From Drosophila persimilis (Eukaryota > Arthropoda > Insecta > Diptera > Drosophilidae): 64,000 bases of DNA. Shown here in pieces: positions 36,561 through 49,129 of this stretch (the stretch's first letter is position 1; each line of letters begins with the position of its first letter). Both the position numbers and the translations under genes were made by a program. The DNA lies in NCBI RefSeq assembly GCF_003286085.1, contig NW_020825357.1:186001-250000 (forward strand). The letters are read 5' to 3'. Under the pieces are notes generated by a model. That model saw nothing but the letters and a program-made list of their open reading frames with translations, was not told where the DNA came from and did no database searches.

Positions 36561-38604
36561 TACCTGATGATCGAGACCGAAATCGATGTCTGGACGCGGT
36601 TCTCGGTACCAGTCTCGGGATATCTCTGTTTTAAGAACAGAGATAAACAAAACATAGATCTGAAGTTCTTCCTTTACCAACATCTAAGCGGTATCTTATA
36701 GTCGTGAATGCCGTCCAAAAGCCTTCTTACTTGTTTCTGGCCGTTTCTGTAAATGCCCCTGCCCCTGCCCCTGCCACTGCTGCCCCTGCCACTGCTGCTG
36801 CTGCTTCGTCTCCTCTTAACCCCATGCAATTTAATGTCATGTTTTTCGTCTTAGTTGCTGTTGCTGTTGTTGGTTTTTTGTTCGTTTTTTACGACTTAAG
36901 TGCGTGTTTAGGTTTAAAGGTTTATGCGTGTGTGCCTGTATCTGTATCTGTATCTGTGCTGGCTGAATGGCTTCTCTTCTCTTCTCAGCTCAGCTCAGCT
37001 CAGTAAATTTAGCATCTTAACCTATTTATAATGAAATGCATTGGGGCTTGTGGTGGAGTCATGAGGATTATTGCCGGTGTCATAATGCTTCACAATTTAT
37101 GTGACCCATTAAAGCACAGTTACTGTTACTGAGGGCCCATCAAAATGTACCAGAATCCAGATAATTGCAACGCCCCATAAAGAGGAGTCGGAGTCGCCCC
37201 GACTTACAAATGCCAGATCGAAACACACAGAAAACTATGAACACTCTTCGAAGCTCTGAAGACACCTCTTCGACACATAACTTGTACAAAACACAAGGCA
37301 CTGTTGGCTTAGTGTGTTTGACAAGTTGTTACAAGAGACAACAACAAAATTTATGCGTGATGCATGACTTTGGTTAACAAGCGAGCTACCGAATCGACAT
37401 CGGATCGATAGCTGATCAGCATGGCTAATTTGCTTGGATACGAAATACACAAATACACAAAAGGCAAACAAAATATGAACATGATATTGCGGTTCTTAAC
37501 GGGGCTAACTTCCCCTTAAGTTCGGGCTAAGAGAAGTATTTTAGTTGTAGGTACTTACGGTGCTTTTCCAACGAGTATAACATCTCTCCCACGACGGTTG
37601 TCCAATTGGGACTACAAGAAATGTGGCGTCTCTACTCTTAAGGATCTACAGATCCCATGATGATCCTTCAGAGATGATTTCCATACCACTGTCCTAATGG
37701 GGCCTATAGCGAGATTACATTGAATCCCCCAAGAAATCGTTGATCCTTTGCTGGGAAGACCTCTGCGATCGTATGGCCCTAAACCTATGAAGGGGGCAAA
37801 TGCAAACGTTGGGTGGCAGGGGTATGGGGCAGCAACATCAGCTACCGGGCATACGCCAAAAAGAGGCAAAAGCGGCCACGCCTCGTAAACGCTAAGCAAA
37901 TACACCAAGAGACAACAACGGCTTCCGAAGAGAGGCTCGGTGCGGTGCGGTGCGGTGCGGTGAGGTTTCCTTCAAATGACAAAGCTTCTGCTTCATCTAG
38001 AGATTTTCTTCTCTCCAGTGGCAGTGGCAGTGCCAGTGTGCCTCTGCCCCTTGCAGTTGTTGTTGCTACTCAACTTCACGCCGCAAGTCAAAATGCAATT
38101 AAGCGCGGCTACTGGACGAACCTCATGCTGGGGCGTGCAAGGGGGCAGGGGAGATGCTGACGATGACGATAACTACGTTGTAACTATCATCAGAGCCAGC
38201 AGATTGTCAGAGACACATGAACGCATACACGCATGAACATGCACGGGCGTGCACGGGGTACAGTGGCGGTCAAGAAACTAACAAAAAAACTGAAAAACTT
38301 TAGAAGGTTAGATAAAGACCAGAAAGGCCCTAAAACTGTGAGCCGAGAAGCCCAGTAAAGAGCTAGCAGGGCAGAAGCAGCGTTGAACGGAAGGCTAGGA
38401 AGGTGCTAAGCCACTCTGGAAGAGGGAGAGTGCGCTGCCTCATGCAGCAGCGCCCCTCGGTCCAACGTCCAGTGGCTCAAGCTTTTGGCGCTGCTATTCG
38501 ATTGCCCGCCGCTGTGCGCCGCGTCGAGGAAAGGGAGGCCCAATGCACTTGGGGCGTTGATGTTTCGGGCGGAGTTGTGCGCAGAGATAGATGGAAAACC
38601 ACAT
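36561..38604. other. Non-coding stretch, no gene seen
   Basis: It contains CCCCTGCCCCTG repeats near 36758-36792, CAGCTCAGCTCAG near 36990-37003, and a (GGTGC)n run near 37938-37962. No exon recognised. Confidence 0.5.
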
Positions 38605-38652
38605 GCACACACACACACACACACACATACGATGCCTGTGTGTGTGTGTGTG
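38605..38652. repeat. (CA)n and (TG)n in inverted arrangement
   Basis: A 22-bp CA run (38605-38626) is followed by a 9-base spacer and a 17-bp TG run (38636-38652). The two strands can fold into a perfect hairpin, unlike an ordinary one-way dinucleotide repeat. Confidence 0.85.
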
Positions 38653-41344
38653 TGTCTGTGTGGGGTACAAGAAAACTCGATTTCTGTTTAAGACGCAGTA
38701 AAAAGTTGTAATGCAGCTTAAGACGGCAGCGCAGTCGCCTTAAAGACAGAGGAAGGAAAGAACCGGCGCGCACACGGCTAACAGAACGAGACGGCAACAT
38801 CCACAGCAGCACAGGGGCCACAACAGCAACAACATAGGTATAAAAGCTCCACTGGCACTGGCAGCAGCAATTACACGCAACGAAATTAGGGGTTCGCGGA
38901 CCCAGTCATAATTTGATATATGAAATTTAACGATTTAGAAATGGCAAAGGGGTCGTAGGGGCAGGGCAGCTGGCAAAGTGTATGGCTGGTCGGTTCGGGC
39001 CGAAAGAGAAATTGGAATAGATCGATCAGAGAGTAAACAAATGGAAATTGGCCGTGGCTTTGGCTTTGCCCACCGGAAGCAGTTCAGGACATACTATATG
39101 GTTGAGGCTTTTACAAAGAAAATGCAAAAAAAAAATTGTTTGTTTTTTGGTAGACGATTTTTTCAGGCTAGAGCAGCGATCCTGAGTAGATCGGCGCTTT
39201 CGCTCAGTGGATCGCAACAAAGAAGGTTCTAAAAAGCTTTATGCATCGTCGTTGTCGTTGTCGTCTCTTCGGTCCAATCCGTCTGTCCGGCTCTTGTGGA
39301 AGAGCAAACCGGTTAGGCAGTTGCCTACGCTCCGTACGGAGGAGTCGTCCAAGTGTGTGCCTGCTTGGGCTTGTTGATTTGTGGCGCGGCGCGTCGCACT
39401 GTGGCACTGTACAGTGTACACCCTGCAGCGTTGCAGCTGCACTCCACACTCCACGGACGGACAGACGGACAGACGGACGGACGGACGGACGGACAAGTAG
39501 GCGGTGGGCTGGGAGCTGGGGGGGAAGCTGGGGAGGACTACATCTTGTTGCTGCTGTTATTATGACGCTCGAGCAGCTACTGTGCACTGCTTAACGATCT
39601 TTTGCCCGATCATGCCGCAACGAAATCCGAAAAGCTCTCACAAACGGACACGTTTGTGCCTCTCCTCGCCTTTTGTATTGTTTCGTTTTTTTGTTTGTGG
39701 GGGCTACCGTTTGTGGATCGCTTTGGTAACGCTTTCTGGCTCATTGTCAATGTCGCTGCCTCTGGGGCACACGAGCACTCCGCTTGAAGAGTGGGGCATC
39801 TCCTCCGCCGCCGCCACCGCCACCGCCACCGCCACCGTCAACGCCGCTGCATGATTCATTTGTCGTGCCTCACAGAGAGGCACCGCATTGATCCGATGCA
39901 ATTCCGAATGCAAATAAGCAATGGCCATGATTATAGCTTGATTCGATCCGATCCAAACCGATCCGAAAGGTTCTTGGAGTTGGGCTCTATGAAGCCCACA
40001 ATTACCTCAAAGTCTTGTACAAACAGTTTCCACCCACTGGGGTTCTAATTGAGGGGAAAATGAGCGGTGCTTTGCCCATATTTGCTCTCGGTCAAACACT
40101 GATTAAACTCTGACTCCGCGACTCTGCGACTCTGCGGCCCCCCCGGGGTGTGCCTGCCCCATTACGATTTCAATTCTACTTCAAGGATGACCCTGGGCAG
40201 CCGTTGCATCGCCAGATAATGCCAATTATGTGCGGCTTGGTCAAGGCTGAGATCCGACCTGAACAAACCAGCTCTCGATTCCATCTATTGACTCTGGGAA
40301 ATTTAAGTAGCCAAACAAGCAGCGGCCAAAGGCAAAGAGGCGAACCTTCTAGGCAAACAGTAGTCACAGGGCGACCGACAGATATCGGATGGATGGTTAG
40401 TTCTGGGCAAATAGAAAGGCACTTTAACCTCCGCCTCCTCCTCCTCCTCCTGGCAGCGCTTATCTAATGTAAACCCCAAGCAAAGACCCAAAAACGGCTC
40501 TTAAGACCTGCCTGATTGATGGAAATGATCTACAATGGAGTTGGCGTACGATAGAGATCAGTAGAAAGAAACGTACATCATTGGAAACTATATACAAACG
40601 ATTTGAATTTGTCAAATAATTGTTGAGGGGCCGCCCCCTCCCAAACCCCACTGAACTACAAGCAGTTTCTGTTTTGATTGATCATATCCACGCGATCCCC
40701 ACTCGCGGCAACTAAAAATAGAACTGCAGAGCGTACTCCAAAGCCTAGGCTGGTACTGTACTCGTTCTCGATCTCGTTCGCGTACACGTACACGTACACG
40801 TACACGTAGTCGGGGGCAACAATGCACAATCTCCAACTGGGCAGAAGAGCAGAACGCAGCCAGCGCAGCCAGCGCATCCAGAAAACCAGATTAAACCGCA
40901 GATGCGCTGTCAAAGTGACAGGGCCAGGAGAAACGACTTGATTGCCCCATGTGACCAGGCTCCGGCTCCGGCTCGGGCTCGGGCTCGGGCTCAGGCCAGA
41001 CCGAACCCAGGACAGAGACCGACAACCGAAGACCAAACGACAACCACGTTCAACGTTCTAATGAACCCAAAAAGATTTTACGCGCCAAAGACTTTTTTCA
41101 CGTTTGCCCAAGTGTATCCACAAGATGCATGCCCTCTCGTACGATCGTAGTACAACTGCGAAAAACGAAAGAAGGGAAAGACCAAGCTCGAGGGTCGAAT
41201 ACAGAGATACCCTTGACTAGATTTTGCTCGAAATGAAACGGATATTTGGAGTATCTTTGTTGGAAAGCCAGAGGATACAAGAGTACTACTCTCTGATTGA
41301 ATTTATAATGATCTCGATCTTTGTGTGACAACCGATCGTTAAAG
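38653..41344. other. Non-coding stretch, no gene seen
   Basis: It contains a TATAAAAG word at about 38842 without a convincing downstream initiator or open frame. Simple repeats include (GGAC)n at 39453-39494, (GCCACC)n near 39807-39838, CTCCTC near 40432-40452, (GTACAC)n at 40782-40808 and (GGGCTC)n near 40970-40992. No exon recognised. Confidence 0.5.
39453..39494. repeat. (GGAC)n microsatellite
   Basis: About ten GGAC/AGAC tetranucleotides. It is similar to the run at 28.77 kb. Confidence 0.85.
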
Positions 41345-41346
41345 TC

Positions 41347-41569
41347 GCTTCTTTCGTGAGGTACTCGCATCTTTCGTGGGGCATTCGCTTCACTCGTTGG
41401 GTACTCGCTTCTCTCCTTGGGTACTCGCTTCTCTCGTGAGGCACTCGCTGCTCTCGTGGGGCACTCGCTTCCCTCGTGGCGCACTCGCTTCTCTCTTGAA
41501 GCACTCGCTTCTCTCCTGGGCCACTCGCTTCTCTCGTGAGGCACTCGCTTCTCTCCCGGGGCACTCGTT
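41347..41569. repeat. 20-bp minisatellite, eleven units
   Basis: Eleven units of exactly 20 bp, consensus GCACTCGCTTCTCTCGTGGG, run in strict register with substitutions but no indels. Because 20 is not a multiple of three and the unit has no stop in any - strand frame, all three - strand frames stay open across it. One of them extends to a 168-codon frame (41098-41604) rich in SAREKRVPHER-like repeats. I do not call a gene. Confidence 0.95.
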
Positions 41570-43880
41570 TCGATATGATAGAGATGGGATAATGCATTTT
41601 TCAACTAGTTCCTTGTGAGATAATGAATTTGGCAAAAAACCTTCGACCTTCTAGTACCTTCTTCCACCCAGGACCAACCTGTGGGGAAAACAACGACTAC
41701 CCAGCGACTCGATAGGGTATGCAAACGAAGCAACGAAGATAAACAGGCGGACACAGAAACAAGGAGAGGAGTTCTGCCTGCCTTTTCTCTGTTTTGATAC
41801 GATATAAAATTAAAGACCTAATGAAGTGGAGGCAGCGACAACGCGGAGATAAATATGCACACAGCAGCAGCAGCAGCACAGAACCCGTTTGACCAGTCAC
41901 TGCGGCAGTTGTTGTTTGGGGCAAGAATCATCATAATTTTTACTATCAACTTGCAACATTGGGACATATGCGACGTCTTCCACCGATTGCGTGTGCCTCC
42001 TGCCGGGGCCCCACCGCCTACACCCGGTCAAGGTACATCTAACGAAAGGGCAGGGCAGGGCAGGGCAAGGACCGAAGGATCACCCAAATGAGGTCCAGCC
42101 ACTAAGAAAAGGGCTTACCGAAGCGCGGTTTGGGTGGGGTTTTTTGGTACAGCCTCACCTTCTGTTCGATATACCTTGGCACCGACTTCCAACCGATCGC
42201 CATAAGCTGGAACGGGACAAAACAACAACAAAGCCTGTTCACACACACACGCACACAGGCACACAGGCACACACATGAATATAGAATTGATATGAAAACA
42301 GGTCATTGCCTTAATGGATCTTGACTCTCACCCCTTCACCCCTTGGCCACGACCGCCCTCCTCCCGCACAGCGAGTATCACTCTCCTCTGCATGTGTGGA
42401 TGTGGATGTGGATGCAAACGAAGAGTGCAAAAGGAACGAAACGAAACGAAACGAAACGAGAAACGTTGCCTGCATACGAAACTATGGAAGAAAACGAGGA
42501 AGACACCCGAACAAATACACACAGGCACACACAGAAATCAACGATAAAGATTTAAGCAAATAATCAAATGCATAAACAAGCGAGAGAGAGAGACGGGGCA
42601 CGAATGCGACCCAAGAGATACCCTGCAGTGAAAGGAAGACACTGAACGAGGACTGCAAGGATTCGGGACTACAGAGAGGAACTCTGCTCTGCCTCTCGGT
42701 TTGACCCCGAGCAATACCCTTCGATGGAACTCCATCTATGGTTAAGGAGCTCGAGAATCTGGTGGAGAATCAGTGTGCAAAGTCGTGTAAATTGGGTTAA
42801 AAGTACAATTGTCATTTAGCCCCCTAATTGGAGGCGTGTGCGGGCCTGCAAGTCGCTGATTGGATTTAAGTCCCTGCAAGTGTCACTCGGCCACAGGCCG
42901 CAGTCCCCAAACAAATCAATTTCAATCCGCAAGTACATATATGTATGTACCATGTACTTGCCGTATGTACATATAAGTCCTATACAATGAGCTACTGTTT
43001 TGGCCAGCTGCTGACTAGATCCCTGGTTGACGCGTGCCCGCCTGGAGCGGACACTGGAGCCACTAGTGGAGTGGAGGATCCAGTACAGTGCCGCTGCCTT
43101 TTGCCAGCTGTCGGAGGCCCCACTCTATCTGCTCCTTCAGTTGGGGATCTCTCTTGTGCCACTTGATCTTCTCCATGCTCGCGCTCCGGCCGCAGGCCAA
43201 TAGATAAGCCCCTCCCCACCCCACCGCCCCGTCTCGGAGCCCGCTTATGTAATACTAGACGGAGACAACGACTCCTCTGTGGCATCTTTTCGCTGGAGGG
43301 CTGGCCCGACTGGTTGCCAGCCTCCTGCCTCTGCGAAGAGAAGAGAAGAGAAGCTTGGCGTGCTGCCATTTGATAAATTGCTTTAGTTCAGGGGCGGAGC
43401 GGCCTTTGCGAGGCTCGAAATCTATGAAGAATGGCACGAAAAGGTTGGCTTTAGAGAACAGCCTACAATTTAGACGATTCTTTTTTTTAATATATATTTT
43501 TTTTTGTGCTTCCCCTTTCGCGGGCTGAACCGCTCCCCGGCTTACGCAACAGCTGTCAGCAATAGGTTCAATTGTATTTTTAGCATTGCGCCTCGGTTAA
43601 GTAGGCACTGCCACGGGGACCCATGGGACAGATGGGGCACATGGGGCAGATGTGTATGTGTGTGTGTGTGTGTGTGAGTGAGGAGGAAGGCACAAGTGCA
43701 CGGGGTAATAATTTATTTGCAGAGCAGCCTTTTGATGGAGCACAAGAGCTGCAGCAGCAGCAGCAGCACCATCATCAGCAAGTGGCGGACACAAAAAAAA
43801 AAAAAACGTTGCATGCACTGGGGGAAGTAGTAAATTATAGATATTAGGCGGCAGAGTCGACTATTTGATATCTGAGAACT
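41570..43880. other. Non-coding stretch, no gene seen
   Basis: It contains GGCAGGGCAGGG near 42047-42067, CACACAGGCA repeats near 42241-42275, (GAAAC)n near 42436-42462, TGTACATA-type inverted words near 42934-42978, GAAGAGAAGAGAAG near 43335-43354, a (TG)n run near 43655-43675 and CAG triplets near 43750-43768. No exon recognised. Confidence 0.5.
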
Positions 43881-44640
43881 ATAAACACTACAATAGCAAA
43901 AATTAAATTAAATAAAATACATACAAAAAAAAGAAAAACAATCGAACAATAAACAAAAGATATTTTAAATAAAATAAAAATAAATAATTTAAATATTTTT
44001 GTTTTTAATAAATGGTTTAATATTTAAATTATAACTAAATTATATATATATATATTATATTATATTTTATTATATATATATATATATATATAAAGATTTA
44101 AGATTTAAAGAGGAATCATAATAAATATATTTAAGTTACGAAATATGGTATTAATTCCTTATTTAATATATATATTTTTTAATATAATAAAAAGTTGAAT
44201 AAACACTACAATAATACAAAATTAAATTTAAAAAAAAACAATATAAGAAAAATAATCGAAAAAGAATGAAGATATATTTTAATAAAATAATTGAAGTATT
44301 TTTGTACTAAAAAAATGGTTTAATATTTAAGTTATAATTATTTTAATAATAATAAGATTTTTAAATAGTTAGATAAAAACGTAAAAAAATCATAATATAT
44401 ACATATGTATGTATATTTAAGTCTCATTAATACCATTAATATTTCCTTATTTAATTTTTGTTTTTTAATAATAAGATTTTGAAATACTTGAATAAAAATA
44501 CAACAAAATCATAAAAAAAATATTGAAGTTTCATTAATACCATATTTGCTAATTTCATTTATATTTTTGTTATTATAATATTTTTGATTATTAATTTATA
44601 TTTAGATTTAATTTAATTTAAGTTTATTTATTATTTAGTT
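43881..44640. repeat. A+T island with 319-bp tandem duplication
   Basis: ATAAACACTACAATA occurs at 43881 and again at 44200. Downstream words stay in order in both copies: AATCGAA, AGATATATTTTAAT-like, AATGGTTTAATATTTAA, ATTAATNCC and CCTTATTTAAT. A third, partial copy begins near 44490. The island also contains (TA)n near 44040-44092. Confidence 0.75.
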
Positions 44641-46001
44641 TATTGGTTAGACAATTTATTAATTTAATGGAATTAATTGTAAATGTTCCACCCATGAATC
44701 AAGGTGATGACACACCTTCCTCCGATATACCCCACCGACACCCATTAGGGGCCGCCCTCGTGTCACAAGAGCTGAGGCGGTTCTCGGTTCTCGGTTCTCT
44801 CCATGTGGGGACTAGGAATGGGCGGGACTGGGTTGGGATGCGATGCGATGGGCGGGGAGGGGCAGGAGGAGAGCGACAAGTGCAGCGCTGCCTGATTACA
44901 CTCATTTGGCTCGCGTGCAGGCAAATCTTCCCGAGTCCCGAGTCCCCAGATCCAAGCTCCAACTCCAAAAGAATTACATTTAATGTGCCTGCAGGGCGTG
45001 GACCGGACTCTTGCTGCTCTCTCCCTCTATCTCTCTCCCTCTGCAAAGTTCTGGGGTACGTGGACCGAAATTATCTAATTTGCAAAAGTTATTGCTATTA
45101 ATTGGGCGTAATTATTGCGTGTCGTTTGCCACAGAGGGCTAAATGGCGCCCTTTATGCGGCCCATTGTAATCATTTTCCTTTATTTTCTTTGCTCCTCGG
45201 TCATGGCCCTGGCCCTGGCCCTGGCCATGGCCCTGATGGCTCCCTCCCACTTCCCACTCCGTCGTCCGCTTGTCAATTTTAATTGATTGTTAATCTGAGC
45301 AGAAGCCTGATCTCTTCTCCCGGCTTCTCCCTCGATTGCGATTCCGATTCCCCATTCTCCATCCCGATGTGGGGTTAATCTTATAACGTTCCCAGTTAAT
45401 TGTATTAAATACGCTCCACGCCACGGCCCGTCCCGTCCCGGCCTGTAGTTCTTGTCGCGGCTCCGCGGAGTTAATGAACCATTGATGATCAAGGATAAGC
45501 GGCAGAGGCAGAGGCAGCGGCAGCGGCGGTGCTCTGTGTGTGGACAGGGGCAATTAGTTGGGATCGGCTGTTGTTGTGGCCCTTCATTGCGGCGATATCT
45601 AAATATAGACGCCGGGGGGCCATAAAATCAGTATGGCTCGATATGGTTAACAGCGGACATTAACGAATTTATTGCCGATAATTGCAAAATACATACGATA
45701 CATTGTGGAACAGAGCTATATATTGTGTTTCTTGCACATTTGGCCTGAAAACTTTGAAATGGGATTTATTTAGCTCTGACAACAGTTTCGGATCCCTTCA
45801 GAAGATTATTTCCATTGAAAATACAGATCAATCTGTGTTTTCTAATTTTTCGATTATAATTAAAGATTTGTTGAATTATGAAATAAAGTCCTTGAAAGAC
45901 TTGGTATTCCAAGAAGTAATTATTATATTTTATATGATTATTTAATTGAGTTCCATAGATTTTATGATTAATAAAAATAATACAATATAATAATTATAAT
46001 T
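44641..46001. other. Non-coding stretch, no gene seen
   Basis: It contains GGTTCTCGGTTCTC near 44778-44797, GATGCGATGCGATG near 44838-44850 and GGCCCTGGCCCTGG near 45204-45232. Other sequence is unremarkable and becomes A+T-rich after 45830. No exon recognised. Confidence 0.5.
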
Positions 46002-46097
46002 ATTATATTAAATATTCAGTATATAATATAATTATTATATTAAACATTCATTATATAATATAATTATTATATTAAATATTCAGTATATAATATAATT
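46002..46097. repeat. 32-bp A+T tandem repeat, three units
   Basis: Three near-identical 32-bp units start at 46002, 46034 and 46066, each ATTATATTAAAnATTCA followed by A/T filler. The middle unit has two substitutions. Confidence 0.85.
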
Positions 46098-46498
46098 ATA
46101 ATTATCAAATAAATAATTATTTATTAATATAATTATTTTTTTATATAATACAAAATTAGTTAAATTTCTGCCAAGTTTTATGCATTTTTGTAACGGTATT
46201 TATTGCCAATTTGAAATGTCTTACAACCATTTTTCCTTCGACATTTTGGACAGACTGTACTTGAATTTAAATTCTCAAGATTAAAGTTTTTCTATAAATG
46301 AGAGCATATTTCAAAAATATTTATTAATTCTTCATCGATCCAAGTTGATAAATTGTGTTGTATGAATACCAATTGAAAGGACATTTAAGCGAAACCAGGA
46401 TTTGGTATTTAAAGATTCGTAATGCCTTACAATCTGTATTAAGGCACTAGACCTATGTTTCTAAGGCTTTTAAGCCCTGGAGACGGTTCGACTTCGTT

Positions 46499-46665
46499 CT
46501 AGTGATCCATGTCCAGCAGAGCAGTACAGTACTTCGGTATTTGTTGCACAATTGGCTCCACAGTGGATCTGCATAGCGACAGATAAACTCTCAATATGTC
46601 ATCGGACAATTCGTTGCAGGATCTTGTCCCTGATCTCAATGGGTAATTCGAAAAGCCTTCTGATG
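46499..46665 (-). pseudogene. F-box-like fragment
   Basis: On the - strand RLFELPIEIRDKILQR (around 46665-46615) matches the start of an F-box, LPxEIRxKI. The next family-like residues, LSDDILRVYLSLCRS, lie in the neighbouring frame, joined at a CAACGAATTG run, and continue through VEPIVQQIPKYC to a TAG at 46499-46501. One single-base frame change would explain the layout. Nothing recognisable lies upstream or downstream, so this is only one exon or a relic. It is on the opposite strand from the two F-box pseudogenes at 13 and 17 kb. Function is unassigned. Confidence 0.4.
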
Positions 46666-46670
46666 CAGTG

Positions 46671-47965
46671 GCCAAGAGAGACCGGAAACAGCAAAGAGCA
46701 TATATGTAGGGATGGAAGTACAAGGGATGGAGGTTCTTAGGGCTCCAGTGGAAATGTTCCTGCCTTGAATTGGAGGACACCTTACGTTTTTCAGTGCCTT
46801 CAGTTGTGTCTAACCCTGGTCCTAGATCTCATTCCACGCCACCGCATAGATCCATTCGGTGCACTTCCTCCACTCCACTCCACTTCCACTTCCACTTCCA
46901 AAGCCGCTGCCCACGTCCAGAACTATTGCTCCACCAAAAACCAACGGGTGCTGCTGGTCACAGCAATTGTGAACATTTATCATGCAGCCCCAAATTACAA
47001 CCTACAAGGCACGTGCACTGATCGACTCCAAAACCGAGGCTATGTTTATTATTGAGGGGATTATCAGGCCCCCTTTTGCAGGCTGCAAGTCCATGCCCAA
47101 GCTCCCTCTCAAGGTCGAAACCACGGCATACCTTCTTTGATCCTCCTAAGCGGCTTCTCAGCGAACATTTGTAGCCCGGCATTGCTGGCTTCCTTTTGTT
47201 TTTCTTCCTTTCGATAGCAGGGAAATTCCCAATTCCATTTGAAAATTAGCGTCTAGAGTGGGGTGCCGGCCAAGGTTCAACCTCCGTGTCACTCACGTTT
47301 GGCGGGGGCCCCCAAATGCTTCTGGTCTCTTGTGATTGTTATTAATGATGGAAATAAATCAATTGTCTTTTGGGGCAAAGTAACACAATATGTTAGCCGA
47401 AAAGCTCTCCCGCCTCACGTACTGCACTCCGAGAGAGCCCCAGACAGACAGACAGACAGACAGACAGCCAGAGCGACCGACCAGTCAATTATGCCAATTG
47501 CTGGCCCCAAAAAGATATTGTATATTCCAAGTGTGCGTGCGTGTGCAGATGCAGATACAGATACAGATACAGATACTTGGGGCTTTTTGTAGCTGTATGC
47601 TCGTGTGCAACGGTGATTCGGTGCTGCGCATGCGCACCGCATGAGGTCTAATAAAAATTAAGCGCGTGTTGCATTTGTTACTGTCGTATGTTGTTTTTTT
47701 GCTGGTGTTGTTGTTGCGGGTCACTTGACCAACAAACGAAACAACACGTACAAAAAAACTGACGCGTGACGTTGGCTGGGAGGCCCACACCGTGCAACAT
47801 GCAACAAAGTATCTGGCAAGGGATTAGATATGCGCTTCCCATATTTATTTCACTTTTATTTATTTACTTTTAACAAGAACTTTTTTTCAAGAATTTTCCA
47901 GAGATACCATAAAAAATGTATGAAACCTGGGATTTAGGCAAGAGCTTTCCTGGGACAGGATAAAC
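46671..47965. other. Non-coding stretch, no gene seen
   Basis: It contains CCACTTCCACTT repeats near 46875-46900, (CAGA)n at about 47443-47466, and CAGATACAGATA repeats near 47545-47575. No exon recognised. Confidence 0.5.
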
Positions 47966-48330
47966 TTTTCTTACCGATTATTTTAACAAATTTTTTTTTC
48001 ATATTTTAAATTAAAATTTTTAATTTTTTTTGTTTTTAATTTTAAAATAAATGAATTTAAAGATTAAAAAAACAAGAATTTGAATTTTAAAATATTTTAA
48101 TTTAAAAATTACAAAAATTAATAGTTTTTGATTTAAAATAATTTACTTAAAAAAAATATTTTTAATTGTAAAATAATTTACTTTAAAAAAATTTTTAATA
48201 TAAATAAATATAATATAATATAAAAATAATTTAATTTAAAAAGTAAAAAATATAATAGTAATTGTAAAATAATATAATTTAAAAATTAAAAAAAAAATGT
48301 AATTTTAAAGTTTCTGATTATTTTATAAAA
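47966..48330. repeat. A+T-rich island
   Basis: Low-complexity sequence built from TTTAAAAATT- and AATTTTAAAA-like words. Period is unclear. A (CCAAT)n run (48347-48372) follows directly. Confidence 0.65.
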
Positions 48331-49129
48331 CCCCTACGATCCCTGCCCAATCCAATCCAATCCAATCCAATCAGAGTTAACCCCTTTGTGTAGGCCAGTG
48401 TTATTTGGCTTTGCCACTTGTGGCACGAACACACCGCTGTGTGGCACACTAACACAAGGGCAACAACTTTCGCATTAGGCCAGGCCAACAGCAGCGGCAA
48501 CAGCACTACCAGCCACAGCGACAGAAAATTTGCTGGAACCTGCCACGGAAGCCGCACATCGAGACGCGACGCCTTCTCGACTCGAGCCCGAGCCCGTGGT
48601 GTGCGAGTGCTCGTAGGAAGCGGAGCCGAAGTCGTTGCCGGAGTTGGAGTCGATGGTGGTGGTGGTGGTGGGGCCAGGCCTTGTGGCGAGCCTTTTAACA
48701 TTTGTGCCACAAGTGGCTCTCGGCCTCTTTGGGCTCTGCTCTGTGCATATTGCAGTTAATTTTCGCAACGACGCAATAGAGTTTTCCACGCGCCCACGCC
48801 ACGCCACGCCACGCCTGCCCCCACAATGCCACCGCCTACCGACGCCATCCCCCTCCTCCTCCTGCTCCTCCTCCACCTCCTGCAGCGGCAGTTGCAGTTG
48901 CAGCTGGTTTATGACGCCGTTCAATGTGGCTTGCTTATCACCTGTTTCTGCAACATGGCCCAGCTGTTTGAGATACAAAGATACCCTTTCGCTGGGGCGG
49001 AGATACGAGCAGTGCTGATCGATTGATGATTTTGGGATGATTTTTGGTTGGAGCTATACCTTATATAAGATCGGCTTGGTTATGGATACACATGTGGTAC
49101 TTGAACAGTAGATCTCTGTACCATACATG
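48331..49129. other. Non-coding stretch, no gene seen
   Basis: It contains (CCAAT)n at 48347-48372, a GGTGGTGGTGG run near 48656-48672, CACGCCACGCCACG near 48793-48812 and CTCCTC triplets near 48853-48880. No exon recognised. Confidence 0.5.

Noticed and set aside
38838-38900. TATAAAAG as a core promoter
   Set aside because: No initiator at the expected distance and no open frame or exon downstream.
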